Assembly (NCBI GenBank): GCA_002794785.1
Contig: NBBA01000011.1
Location: forward strand, 1,240,001-1,304,000
Length of the DNA stretch: 64,000 nt
Direction of reading: 5' to 3'
From: Coniferiporia sulphurascens
Lineage: Eukaryota > Basidiomycota > Agaricomycetes > Hymenochaetales > Hymenochaetaceae
In this document: piece by piece, positions 11,571 through 21,719 of the stretch
Numbering within the stretch: the first letter of the stretch is position 1
Layout: each line of letters starts with the position of its first letter
Translations under genes and position numbers: made by a program
Notes under the pieces: model-generated
What the model was told of the DNA's origin: nothing
Databases searched by the model: none
What the model saw: the letters and a program-made list of their open reading frames with translations, nothing else

Positions 11571-14038
11571 TCACTGCTTTGAGCTGCACCCGGCGCAGGT
11601 CATCATGCTCAACAAACCCTTCTTCTCTTTCTTTTCCTCCTTCATGGCGGACACATTCGATGCAAGTGACAACGAGCGCATGCTCTCCTCCAATGCATCC
11701 GCGGACGGCGTCGGCCGCTCGACGTCGACAACACGCAGCACGGCCTTGCCCTCAAGTACTTTGCGAACTTTGTCCGCATCCCATGAGCGCAACGTGGGGG
11801 GTGTATGAGTACCAGTCGAGCTCGTCGACGAGACACTCGCGTGCAACTGTTGTGATGAGCTCGCACCACCAGAGAAAGCGTCCCAGAAGGCCTGACCCAT
11901 CTTTTGAAGAACCGTCTGACTTGCGATTGTCGCGAGCAAAGCATGCTGCTGGGCTTGAGCCTGTGCCTGTGCGCGCTGCTGACTTTGAGCAGCATTGCGT
12001 TCGCGTTCTTTCTCTCCCATGCGTGGAGACGGCGGAGGTGTTGGCAGGCCATGGTACGGGAATATGCCCTTGCCGGAGAGCAATGCACTGAATGGCACTT
12101 TGCTCGCATTGCTCGACGACGTCGATGAATTTGACGACGCGCTGAAATAGTGGGGACGAAGGCCGCTCGCCAGACCAGAAAGACTTGGAGACGGAGAACC
12201 AGCCGGGCTTGGGCTGCTTGCTGGCGATGTATTGCCGCTCGGTGGCGAAGGGTACGAGTGCTGGATACCACGCATACGTTGCTGTTGAGCCTGCATTGCA
12301 ACACGACCCCAGAGTTGCATACGGTACGCGTCGAGTGTCTTGAGCGTGAATGGGTTGACGTCCGAGAAACTATCAAAGCTACCAGCGCTGCCGTTGCTGA
12401 TTTGCGACAGCATTTGACTCATAAGGAGATTGTTCTGCTGCTGCTGCGTAGTCTCCCCGGCACCAAGGACTTTGCTCGCTGCCATTGCAAGCGGAGCAGG
12501 GATTTGGTTAAGCGCAGGGTTCATGTTCTCAGTGGCCCTCTCAGCATTGGCCATTGTCGTGCTGAACGTTGTCTCCGGGATGATCGCGGTGTGTACAGGA
12601 GTAATTCCACCGCCAAGCCCGCCAAAGCCAGTCTGCCCTCCCCAGAATGCTCCCGAGCCACCAATGGAGGCAAGACGCGGAGACGTAGGAAGGTCTTTGT
12701 GGGGATTCGGCTTGATAATGTTGCTGTTGTTCCCATTGCCATTGCTACTGGTAGATGAAGATTGCAACGAAGAGAATGAGGAGAGCGGGGATAAGGGGCT
12801 GAGCGGTGCAGGGGGTGGCAACATCGGCGATGCACGGCCCTCGAGAATAGCCTTCTTGAGTGTCGCGACTTCCTGGCGGAGTGCGTTATTCTCGGACTTT
12901 GTACTGCCAAGTTCATTACGAATAGCATCAATGAGACGATCACGCTCGGCGATATCACCCTCAAGAGTGTGGATGTACTCTGAAAACGGATGGGGAAAAG
13001 ACGAAGACGGAGGTTATCGTGAATCAAGAAAGAAAAGAAACAATTTTGTAATGTGATTAGCGATATCATTTCACGGAAACGTGAGAGAGTTTTCATCGTA
13101 CCTTTTCTCCGCACCCTGAAATTGCGTGCACTGATCTTATTCCGTAGCTGGCGTTTCTCTTTACTGCTCATCTTCTGGTACTCCTCGGGGCTCGGCCGCC
13201 AGTCGTCAGAGTCCATATCATCCTTCGGACTCTTCCCCGCACCCGACTTCTCGCCATTCGAGAGTGAGCCAAATATACTCGGCGGGCCAGCCGCAGACTT
13301 TTTCACGACGCCGCCCGAGTGTAGAGTGCCCTTGCGCAATTTGCCTTTGCCACCAACTTTGACCGGGGCGATAAGCATGTCATCGAAATCTTCTTCGGCA
13401 TCTTTTTCATTCTTGTCGTTTTCATCTTCCGAGTCATCCTCGTGTTGTGACGCAGGGGGTGGTGCGGACTTGCCAACGAGTTGCGGATCGATAGCCAACG
13501 GATAAGAGCTAGATGTGACTGAGGAGCTTACATTAACTGAAGCGGGTACGGATGTGGAGGGCGCTGTTGCCGAAGTGACGCCACCGAGCCCCAACTCGAA
13601 CGAATTGAAGAGATCAAAGGGCCCGTGTGAAAGGCCCGCAAGCGGGTCGGTGCCAGGCTTGAGGAAGTCATTGCCACCGATGCCGCTGTAGTTGAAGTTG
13701 AACATGCTCTCCTCGTCGATTGAGGAGAGGCCGCCGTATGTCGAAGCGCTGAGATCCATGCAGCCGATACCGAACGACGACGGCATATCAGGCTGAGGGG
13801 GGGTCGGCGGCAGATGCGAGAACGAGCCGGATGGCGAGCGCGAGGAGGAGCGCGAGGAAGAAGAGGCAGCGCCGCTGTGCACGGACTCCGTGTTGGCGCC
13901 AGCCGTGCTGCCAGAAGGAGCACTGGCGGCAGAGAGCATGTCGAGATTGAAGAAGTCCTCAACCTGGAATGAGGAAGGGAAGGAGGACATTATATTCGGT
14001 GGATGAGATGGTTGTTCAATGAGGGGTGAGCGAGGCAT
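11571..14038 (-). CDS. bZIP transcription factor
   Basis: Nuclear DNA-binding regulator of 781 residues (765 if the ATG at 13990 is used). Exon 1 is 14038-13102 and exon 2 is 12979-11571, with a 122-nt intron (12980-13101) inside the basic region. The basic region RQLRNKISARNFRVRRK is followed across the splice by EYIHTLE and a leucine-zipper-like heptad series (RDRLIDAIRNELG, ENNALRQEV). N-terminal to it are an acidic, Ser-rich activation-like region and an acidic Asp/Glu block (EDDSEDENDKNEKDAEEDFD). C-terminal to the zipper lie Pro/Ser, Gln-rich (QQRAQAQAQAQQ) and Ala-rich tracts, a short conserved-looking DADKVRKVLEGKAVLRVVDV motif and a Cys pair near the end (CAGCSSKQ). The targets cannot be told from sequence. 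The start lies in a (GGT)n tract, and the leader has a long overlapping upstream ORF. Confidence 0.85.
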
Positions 14039-14060
14039 GGTGGTGGTGGTGGTGGTGGTT
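14039..14060. repeat. (GGT)n trinucleotide tract at the bZIP start
   Basis: About seven GGT units (ACC on the coding strand) lie immediately upstream of the ATG at 14038. They would code Thr in the bZIP frame and His in the overlapping upstream ORF. Confidence 0.85.
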
Positions 14061-15120
14061 GTCGGTAAGTGCTGTTGTTGGTCGGATACGAACAGGAGAC
14101 TGCGGTCTCGCTCGTGTACGGAATAGGCAGACATCCGAATCCGGCGATACACGCAAGTCAAGCGTGTCTTCGGCATCCCCGAAGGGACTTCGGCCACCCC
14201 GCCCTCTGCCCACTGCCATTGGTCGCGCCCCAAACATGTTGATTACACCGAACAGTTCGCAACGGGAGTGTCCGGAGTACATCACCTCCCTCAACCAATA
14301 TTCTGTCCGCTTCCACGCGTTTCCACTGCGCTTGCCAGGTCGCTGCGAGCCTCCTTTCACAATCCTTTGTCCTTTATATTCTGCTCTTGTTTTTTCATAA
14401 AGCAAAAGTACCATAATTTCCCCCAAAAGGGACAACAATCTCTTAAGCGGATGAATGCAAGTTTTTTCGTGTGGCAACCGCTTTGAAGACCGCGGACAAG
14501 TCACAACGGGGTTCCCCTTTAGAAATTGAACACAGCCTAGCCGATTAAATATCACCATCTTCGTTGGGAACAGTTCTATACGCGTATAGGCACGTTAATG
14601 TCTTTCAACAACTTATACGTACAGTACATCTAAGAGGATTGTCATTGAAAGATATGCGCAGGCCTTTAGTCACGCCCCTTGTCAGGCGTCTAGTACCAAT
14701 CAAGTACATCCGAAGCCACTGGCAGCCACAATTTCAAAGGAGTCGAAACTCCTTTGTATCCAGATCCAAACTTCCCAGTCCACTTTTCAAGGCATTAATC
14801 CAAAAGGTAATACGCTACGACAAAATAGATACGTTGCGACATATAACAGTCAAGGAAGGGGACACATAGACAAAAGAGTGACTGTAAGTCAACAGACTAG
14901 GGTATCACAAACAACTAATATAATAAACAACTAGTTCATGTCCCTTCCCATCGTCGTCCGGGGAATGAGCGATGCTCATTGAACTTTCCAACAGGCGCAG
15001 ATGAGCGGAGCAATTTTCGTAGCATCGTCATCATTAAATCACTGTGCCGCATTTCCGTGGGCAACGCGATGTCAGGTCAATCCGTCCGGACTCCGGGGGA
15101 CGAACGGGAAAAAAATATGT
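14061..15120. other. bZIP 5' leader/promoter and peroxidase 3' flank
   Basis: About 1.06 kb without a recognised gene. The minus strand holds an open frame from ATG 14558 to 14016 that overruns the bZIP start codon and is probably leader sequence. The remainder (14560-15120) has only short frames; its right end is the 3' flank of the peroxidase. Confidence 0.5.
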
Positions 15121-16256
15121 TTACGCCGGGGCAACAGAGGTGACGGAGGGATTCTGTGACAAGATAGGGAAAGGGGTTTCCGTGCACGATTGATCAACGT
15201 CGCTAACAGTCATAGTTCCAGGAAAGTAGGGCTCCTGGCTATCGTTCTTAACATCTACGGAACCCCCGAATCAGTTATGTCGCTTTCCCAGAGAAGGCAA
15301 AGAACGGCCCGGACTTACCAGGTATGACTTCGGAGCAATCGATAAGGTCCTGAATTGGTTGCTGCACGGTCGAAAGCTTGATGTAGGCTTGCCTGAACGC
15401 TTCACGCATTTTATCCTCGTTGCTGGCGAAGCTTTGCCACGTGCAAGCGGTACGCTCATCGCGCGCGAGTTCGCTGTCGGACGGCAAACGGGCCAGACCC
15501 GGGAATGGCTGCGTCAGCTGCGTCTCAACAAAGAACTGCGAGTCGAAAATGGCCACTGTGCTGTCCAATGCGTCGCCGTGGCCAAGACCGGGTGTTCCGT
15601 CTAATCCGGCGATGGAGTGCGAAGCAAGCAATGCAACAACCTCCGCGGGAGAGAACCCCACCTCCCCGAAGCGCGTAAGGATAGCCGTGGCGTTGTCTTA
15701 TAGAGAAGTTTAGGTTATATAAAGAAAGATATAAATGGAATTTACCAGTCGCCTGTGAAATGGTACCATCGGGAGCGGGGCCCGTAGGGGTGGGCCGACC
15801 CATATGGAAAGGGAGATTATTTGGCGCTCCTGGGCAGTTACTCAAACCGATCATTGCTGCGAAGTAAACCATGTCCCCAGGGGTGGTATTGTACTTGGCA
15901 ACAAACGGCGTCAAGTTGTGCACGATATCGTCCATCCCATTGTTCGCAGCATGTGCAAGCTCGATAGTCGGGAAGGCGATGATGGAACCGTCCGCTCCGC
16001 CCCCGCCTGTCGTCGGGGAATAACCCATGCCATCGTGGAACGTAAGGCGCAATGCTTCCCGCGCCTCCTGGCCGCACTCGTTATCGAACAAGTTCGCCTG
16101 GAGGTCTTCCTTGATTGGATACCACGGGCAGCACGCCGCATTCACCGCAGTATTCTTGCCATCTGGACAGCTAGCGTGCCGAGTGCGTAAGGCAAAGGCG
16201 GGAAACAAGGAAGCGGTGAGAGAAGTGAGAACGAAAAGTGTCTTGAAAGCAGGCAT
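15121..16256 (-). CDS. class II (fungal) heme peroxidase, atypical Mn site
   Basis: Secreted heme peroxidase of 340 residues. Exons 16256-15746, 15696-15319 and 15254-15121 (introns 15697-15745 and 15255-15318). Residues 1 to about 22 are a signal peptide, followed by class II cysteines (SCPDGKN, NAACCPW). The distal heme side is R70/H74 in LRLTFHDGMG, with Ca-site GGGADGSI. The proximal His is in LLASHSIAG. Further landmarks are FDSQFFVETQL, LARDERTACTWQSF, DCSEVIP and the C-terminal PVTSVAP-like tail (NPSVTSVAPA). The residue five before the proximal His is Ala, so the exposed catalytic Trp of lignin and versatile peroxidases is absent. Of the three Mn-binding acids of manganese peroxidase, two align (E67, and Asp of GLDGT) and one is Gln (Q63). 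It is therefore either a generic peroxidase or an atypical two-acid Mn peroxidase. The family is certain, the substrate is not. Confidence 0.92.
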
Positions 16257-17894
16257 GTCGATGCGAGCGTTGATACGGATGAAGATAGAAAGGGGATAAA
16301 AGTACTGAAAATACTGATGTCTGAGAATTTTCTGTCGTGCGTGCTGTTGCTTTACACGACGAGCCGGAGTGGTCCACTTAGGTCGTACAAGCACAGCGTT
16401 TACAGAAAACAGCAACTGAAAAACGTCGTGTGAGTAACATGTTGCCTAAGTGTGAGAGATACGTCGGCAAAGTAGAGCGTGTGAGACGTGAAGGATTGAA
16501 GCAAACGAGTCATCAGTACCGCCCATTCGACACCAGTCGTTCGCGGTCTGATCCAAGAAGAACGAAACATACCGATTTCTTTCAGCAGCACGGAAGTTGG
16601 GAGTTAATGAGCGGGAGTCGTGAAAAACGAGTTGATGTTATAATCCAGCAATGTGCCAGTATGCGGAGGCGAAAAATGAGTGAACCGGACTTGATTCGAT
16701 TCTGGAGGTACGAAACTAAGGTGGCACAGCGTCGAGGAACTGATTATATGCCAGCCTCCTGGGGTTCGCTATTGCAAATAACAACGCCGGGCCCTAAGCG
16801 TACCGGCCATTCACAGCAAAGGTCAACAGTGACCAAGCCCACGAATGAATTCACCGCACGCGAAAAGCCCTACAAAGGTCCAATAAGAGGAAAGCCGATA
16901 GCGGGTCCAAGCAGACATATCCCGACAGACTCCGAAGCGCCCGCCATATATGGAAACTCCCGACCTCCGACGCGTCGCGTAACGCGCCAAGATCTGCATT
17001 TCCCGGCCCGCTTCGGCCATGTCCTGACGGCGCCTACTCAGGTTCTGGTAAAACCGTGACCATGCTCGCTATGTCCTGGCAACATTGATTTTCAGACCCA
17101 AAAATTTCCTGAACGGAGGTAGCGGTACTATACAGAGGGTATGAGTTTCTGGCGCCACACCGTAATGCGGACCTTCGCGGGGAAACCGTCGACGGGGCCG
17201 TATCATGGTGAGACTGGAAAGTGCCAATAAATTGAACATGTCCAATAAAGCGGATTGAAACACGTTGGGGCTAGACAGTAGTAGTCCCCCCACAAGCCTC
17301 TGCAAAGAACCTCGGCCTGGCCGCAACGCACACACAAACGAGACGTTCGCACGAAATTTATTTCCATGAGCACAAAGCCCAAGCTGCCAGAACAGCTTTT
17401 TGTGCCTTGCTTCAAGTTGTTACAACGCCACCAGCTTCGGCAGGGAACGACTAAACCGCTCGAGCACCGAGGGAACCACTTAACGTCTGCGATTCTCAAG
17501 TCAAATTTATCGGAATTGTGGAAAGCTGCAACTTCCTATTAGTATTTTAAACCATGGGAGGGACAAAACCGTGACAGCCAAGGTATGGCCCGGCTCTGAC
17601 ACTAAGGGTCATGGTTTTCCTTAACGGGTACAAGGAAGAAATAACCAACGCCTGGCTGAATGTAGACGGACGCGGGGAACTGAAGTTCCGAAGTTAGTCA
17701 AATGACCAACAACGACATAGTTGCTTTCCCCCCCTATAGAAGAGACTCGTTACCTGCGTTTTGACGATATTGCTCGCGAAGAACCACCAATGTTGAAGGA
17801 CATAAACTAACATTACTTCAAGCCCAATCCAGCCTCCACAACCCAATATAAATAATACTGATACATATTAGTAAGAGAGATAGTGTTGTGTGGT
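16257..17894. other. peroxidase promoter and gene-poor region
   Basis: This contains the peroxidase promoter (an AT-rich TTTTATCC element on the minus strand near 16294-16302). There is a 207-codon plus-strand open frame (ATG 16439 to 17059) that is basic, low in hydrophobic content and without family features. A Cys-rich minus-strand frame lies at about 17203-17499 (see findings). Neither is convincing as an intact gene. Confidence 0.4.
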
Positions 17895-19762
17895 CTATGG
17901 ATGAACGCCCCAGCCCAATACTTCGAACATGACCGGTATGGGTCCCGTAGCAAGGATACCGATACCGGCATAGACGACCACTTTTGTGAGTACTATATGG
18001 GTTATGCACACCGTCAGCTAGTTTGCGGACAAGTAAGGCTAATCAGACTTACCATCCGCGTCGTAGTGCTTGACCGTTTCTTCCTCGTCGTTTGTCGAAT
18101 CGGCACCAGCGCTTCCACCGTAGATTGACCCACGTTTGCCAGCGGGTGCGAGATAGCCATCCTTCTCATCCTTTTCCCAGCTAAAATCGCCAGATTTTCT
18201 GCTCGGCCCCTTCCTCCTCTTCATCCCTCCTAACTCGTTGTCGCGCTCAAAGTGTCCCCCACGCTCGTGAATGGTCGCCGGTAGATCGATTACACTCGGT
18301 ATCGGATGAAGCCCACCTTCAGGCACACTGCCGTCATACTCGGTCGCTGGTGTGTAGAAACGCCGGGTGGGGAGCTCTGATCCTTTGGGCAAGACAGATA
18401 TTGACACGAGGCGAGGGAGTACCTTGTAGGATATCACACGGAAGAGAGGCGGGAGGAGAGAATGAAGGACTACTTTGACGAGAAGGCGCCAGATGAAGAT
18501 GATGGAAATGCCTATTGTGAGCTTCAAAAGCGCCATTCCCCACCACAGTGCAGCGGGGTGCCAGACAGTAGTCCACCCCTCGCTGCTATCAAATGATCCG
18601 TCGGATGGCAGAGCATGACCCGCCATGTGTGAGACAATGTGATCATCGTCAAATCCTAAGAAGACTCCACCCCAGTGTGAAACAAATACACCTGCAATGA
18701 CACTGACAAACGCAATAGCATCCTCGAAGCATGGACAATCGTCTACAGGCTGAGGGTGCCTATGCACCATAAATCCACATAGCAGAGCAATGATAAGTGG
18801 CCCGCCCCATGTCGGAAGCCAGGAAGATGCCCCAGATGTACCGACCAGCAACGCTTCGATGGGGGTCCACCAAAGTGCGTGCGCCCCCCAGACGGCCGTA
18901 CCCAGTGCCACTCCGACAGCACAGTCTGTGAACGAGTGCATTCCCGTGTAAAGCCTTCCAAATACGATGGAGAGGACATAGACAGAAAGTAGCACGCAGA
19001 AAAGCGAGTAGGTAAGTGTTGATACGGTGGCCATTGTGAAGTACTGCACGTGAACGAGCGAGTATATATATAGCGCAATAGAAACGCTATTAGTCGAATG
19101 GGTACTCGGAAAGCCGTACTCGAGGTGATGCGAGCCGATCGCTAAAAATGCAGTTAATTTTGACTGCTGGTCGAACTAAATAAAGACCCACTTAATCGGG
19201 TGACGGGTGGGGCGTACGGCCTCGGGGCACAGATAAGATCCTTTATAAAGGAGGACGCGTAGACACCCATGCCGAGGACAAAGACCAAGCTAATTTGGAC
19301 TTAGAATTCTGTAGGACCTCAGATTGCGGAAGGAGACATACCCTCTTCCAGCCTCTGGAAATCCAAAGAAAAAGAGTATCGGTAGAGCCGTCATAAAAAA
19401 TGTGTGCGTTCCTAGAGAGCTCGTATACACAAAATACGAGTCCAGCCATGGCGAGCGGACGCGCTCTTGCATCCTGGCAATCACCTCTGATTCCGCCTGA
19501 ATACGTCGCACGATGAAGCGCCGTGCCGCCGCTCGCCATGGCGCAAGTGTTTTTGCATAAAGCTCCTCTGGCGCGGTGCCTACCGAGTCGGATCGCACTG
19601 GCGTGAGCGTGCCACTTGAGGTAGACTCGTCTGTGTTGACTAGAGTGTCGGACGTGTTGCTTTCGTTTTCGTCAATGCCATCATATACCCGTCGTTTCTC
19701 CTCGTAGAAGACATCAGAGTGGTGAGGATCACGGGGACAGTAGTTTGCCAGACATCTTCAGA
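17895..19762 (-). CDS. sphingoid-base phosphate phosphatase (PAP2 superfamily, LCB3/SPP type)
   Basis: ER membrane enzyme that dephosphorylates long-chain base 1-phosphates in sphingolipid metabolism. Visible exons: (about 19762)-19342, 19289-19192, 19141-18053 and 17980-17895, with introns 19290-19341, 19142-19191 and 17981-18052. The N-terminal part has the typical SYFVYTSSLGTHTFFM. PAP2 motif 1 is KDLICAPRP, motif 2 EYGFPSTHSTNS and motif 3 GRLYTGMHSFTD, so all catalytic residues are present. Many transmembrane segments follow, and an acidic/basic cytosolic loop precedes a short last exon coding a final hydrophobic segment (YAGIGILATG). The 5' end is unresolved: the first exon is open back to a stop at about 19763 without an in-frame ATG, so a small upstream exon in 19780-19980 is likely. 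The gene is head to head with the eIF4E-like gene. Confidence 0.85.
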
Positions 19763-20056
19763 TTAGCGGAGCTCACTATAGGTGCCCTTGATGAGGGAAT
19801 GAGCCCAAGATGAACAGACCAAGCTCGACGGCACCGGCGGTGAGCGTCGTTGGCAGACCCTCGGATGGCGAGGTCAACCGTCTTGGAGCTGAGCTGATGT
19901 AAAAACCCGCGCCATATCTGCCGATCCCGGGTAACGAGAGCGTCATTACGTAAGTACATTCCCCCCGTGTAACGTCACGCAATCGTTACGCGTCTCCCAA
20001 TCACTGCGCTTCTGAGCTTCAAGCGCGCCCAATCTGCGTGCTCGCTGTCTCTAGCG

Positions 20057-21475
20057 ATGTCCAGCGTCCAGCAAGATCCGTCTCCGATGGCTACGCCGCA
20101 TGCAGTAGAGTCGAATGCTCCCCTTAAACAGGAGAAACCATCGAGTGCGTCGCGCATGCCGCCGTCGCTCAACCAGCTTGCGGCCCGTATCAACGCGTCT
20201 GGCACTGCCGTCGTGCCCCCGTCCTCAAACCAGTCGTCTTCACGTCCTCGGCTTGCCGCCCAGGTTCTCCGCACAAACTCCCAAGTCTCCTTGTCTAGCA
20301 CAGCCGCATCCAACACGGACTCGACTACCGTCAACCCACCGACGACGCGCTCTGCGTCGCCCACTACCTCCAGTCGGGCGTCTTCGCCTCTCTCATCTGC
20401 AGCCACAGGCGGCGAGCCTTTGACGGCGGAGAAGGTAGAGAAGATGAATGCGGAGACGGAAAAGAGAACCAGAGTTGGATACAAGAACATCCCTAGTCTG
20501 GATGCGATTACCGCGCGCATGGCATTGACGCGCTCTCTGAGCATCGATGGCAGCCCTAAGCCACCCGACCCAGAAACCTTCGAAGATCCCGCCACTCCAG
20601 GAGTTCCCCAGAAAGCTCCTGAACACCCGCTGCAACACTCATGGTAAGTAGGAACCGATTTTCTTGACATTGGAATTCACGTGGCAACAGGACATTTTAT
20701 CATGACACGAAGTCCAAACCACCATTTACGGCTGCGCCTGTTGTAGAGGGGGCGCAGGTACATCCTGTACCCACAGAGTCAATCGACTATGAGGCAGGTC
20801 TGACCGTGATCGGTGAATTCGACACAGTCGAGTCGTTCTGCCGTTACTTCAATTGGCTTAAGCCACCGTCCAAACTCGAGAAGAACTCGAATTACCATAT
20901 ATTCAAGACTGGCATCAAGCCCATGTGGGAGGACGAAGCAAACGCGAATGGCGGTAAATGGGTTCTCACAATGAAGAACAATCCCCAGCTTCTCGACAGG
21001 TGTTGGAGCTGGCTCGCTATGGCGTTAGTCGGTGAGGAGATTGACGACGGCGACGAGATTTGCGGTGCAGTCGTTAGTCTGCGAAGCAAGGTCGACCGTA
21101 TTCAGGTGTGGATCCGCGGTAAGGATGACGTCGAGCGGGTGAACAGTATCGGCAGGAAGCTTGTGAAGACGCTGGACGTCAACGAGGCCGACGGCATTGG
21201 ACTGGAATTCCAAGTACGTTTCGGATTACCAGCTCTCCCAAGTGTTTTATTCTAAGCTTTATGCGCAGTATAACAGCGAGGACCGTCCACCACCCAACAA
21301 ATTCTTGTCGATTCACTCTTCGTTCCCGCAGTCGTCTTTCAGGCCGACTTTCAATAATGGTACCGCTCCTAGCCCGACGCAAGCAGCGAGTGACGGTCCA
21401 CTCAGTGCCGGACCCGGTGGTGCTTTCAGCGGGTTTGGGGTAGGAGGAGCGGGCTGGAGAGGAAAAAGGGGTTGA
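20057..21475 (+). CDS. eIF4E-family cap-binding protein (divergent)
   Basis: Translation initiation factor 4E family protein of 438 residues: exons 20057-20643, 20691-21213 and 21269-21475 (introns of 47 and 55 nt). A long Ser/Pro-rich N-terminal extension (about 190 residues) precedes the fold, which starts at EHPLQHSWTFYHDTKSK. Other landmarks are FDTVESFCRYFNWL, IKPMWEDEANANGGKW, RCWSWLAMALVGEE and EICGAVVSLRSK. Against canonical eIF4E, the cap-stacking Trp in IKPMWED is present. The other stacking Trp (KTWQ in human eIF4E) is not seen after DTKSK, and the dorsal Trp used to bind eIF4G/4E-BP (DFWALY) is Cys (SFCRYF). It thus resembles class II or specialised 4E proteins, not the housekeeping form. 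The C-terminus is Gly-rich. The start ATG heads the longest frame, with the PAP2 gene divergent about 300 nt upstream. Confidence 0.88.
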
Positions 21476-21719
21476 AAGCGGGACTCGAACATTATAGTGT
21501 ATGAATTAGGGTTGTACCGACTCTTAAGTAAAAAAGGGGGGGGCAACTGTACGACGCGGTTTTTGTTGTATGTTCTCACATGCAACTTTATATGTATATC
21601 AAAGCGTATTTATTTTGTACGACAACGTATACGCATACACGAGTTCAAACTTCCGTACCGTTCTTAAAAAATACATTATGCCAATATTTTTGGTTATATA
21701 CGCAGTTCACCAAGCTCGC

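Noticed and set aside
16439..17059. 207-codon plus-strand open frame upstream of the peroxidase
   Set aside because: Arg/Lys/Ser-rich composition with no domain, no splice partners and divergent position over the peroxidase promoter. Probably a chance ORF, though its length merits an expression check.
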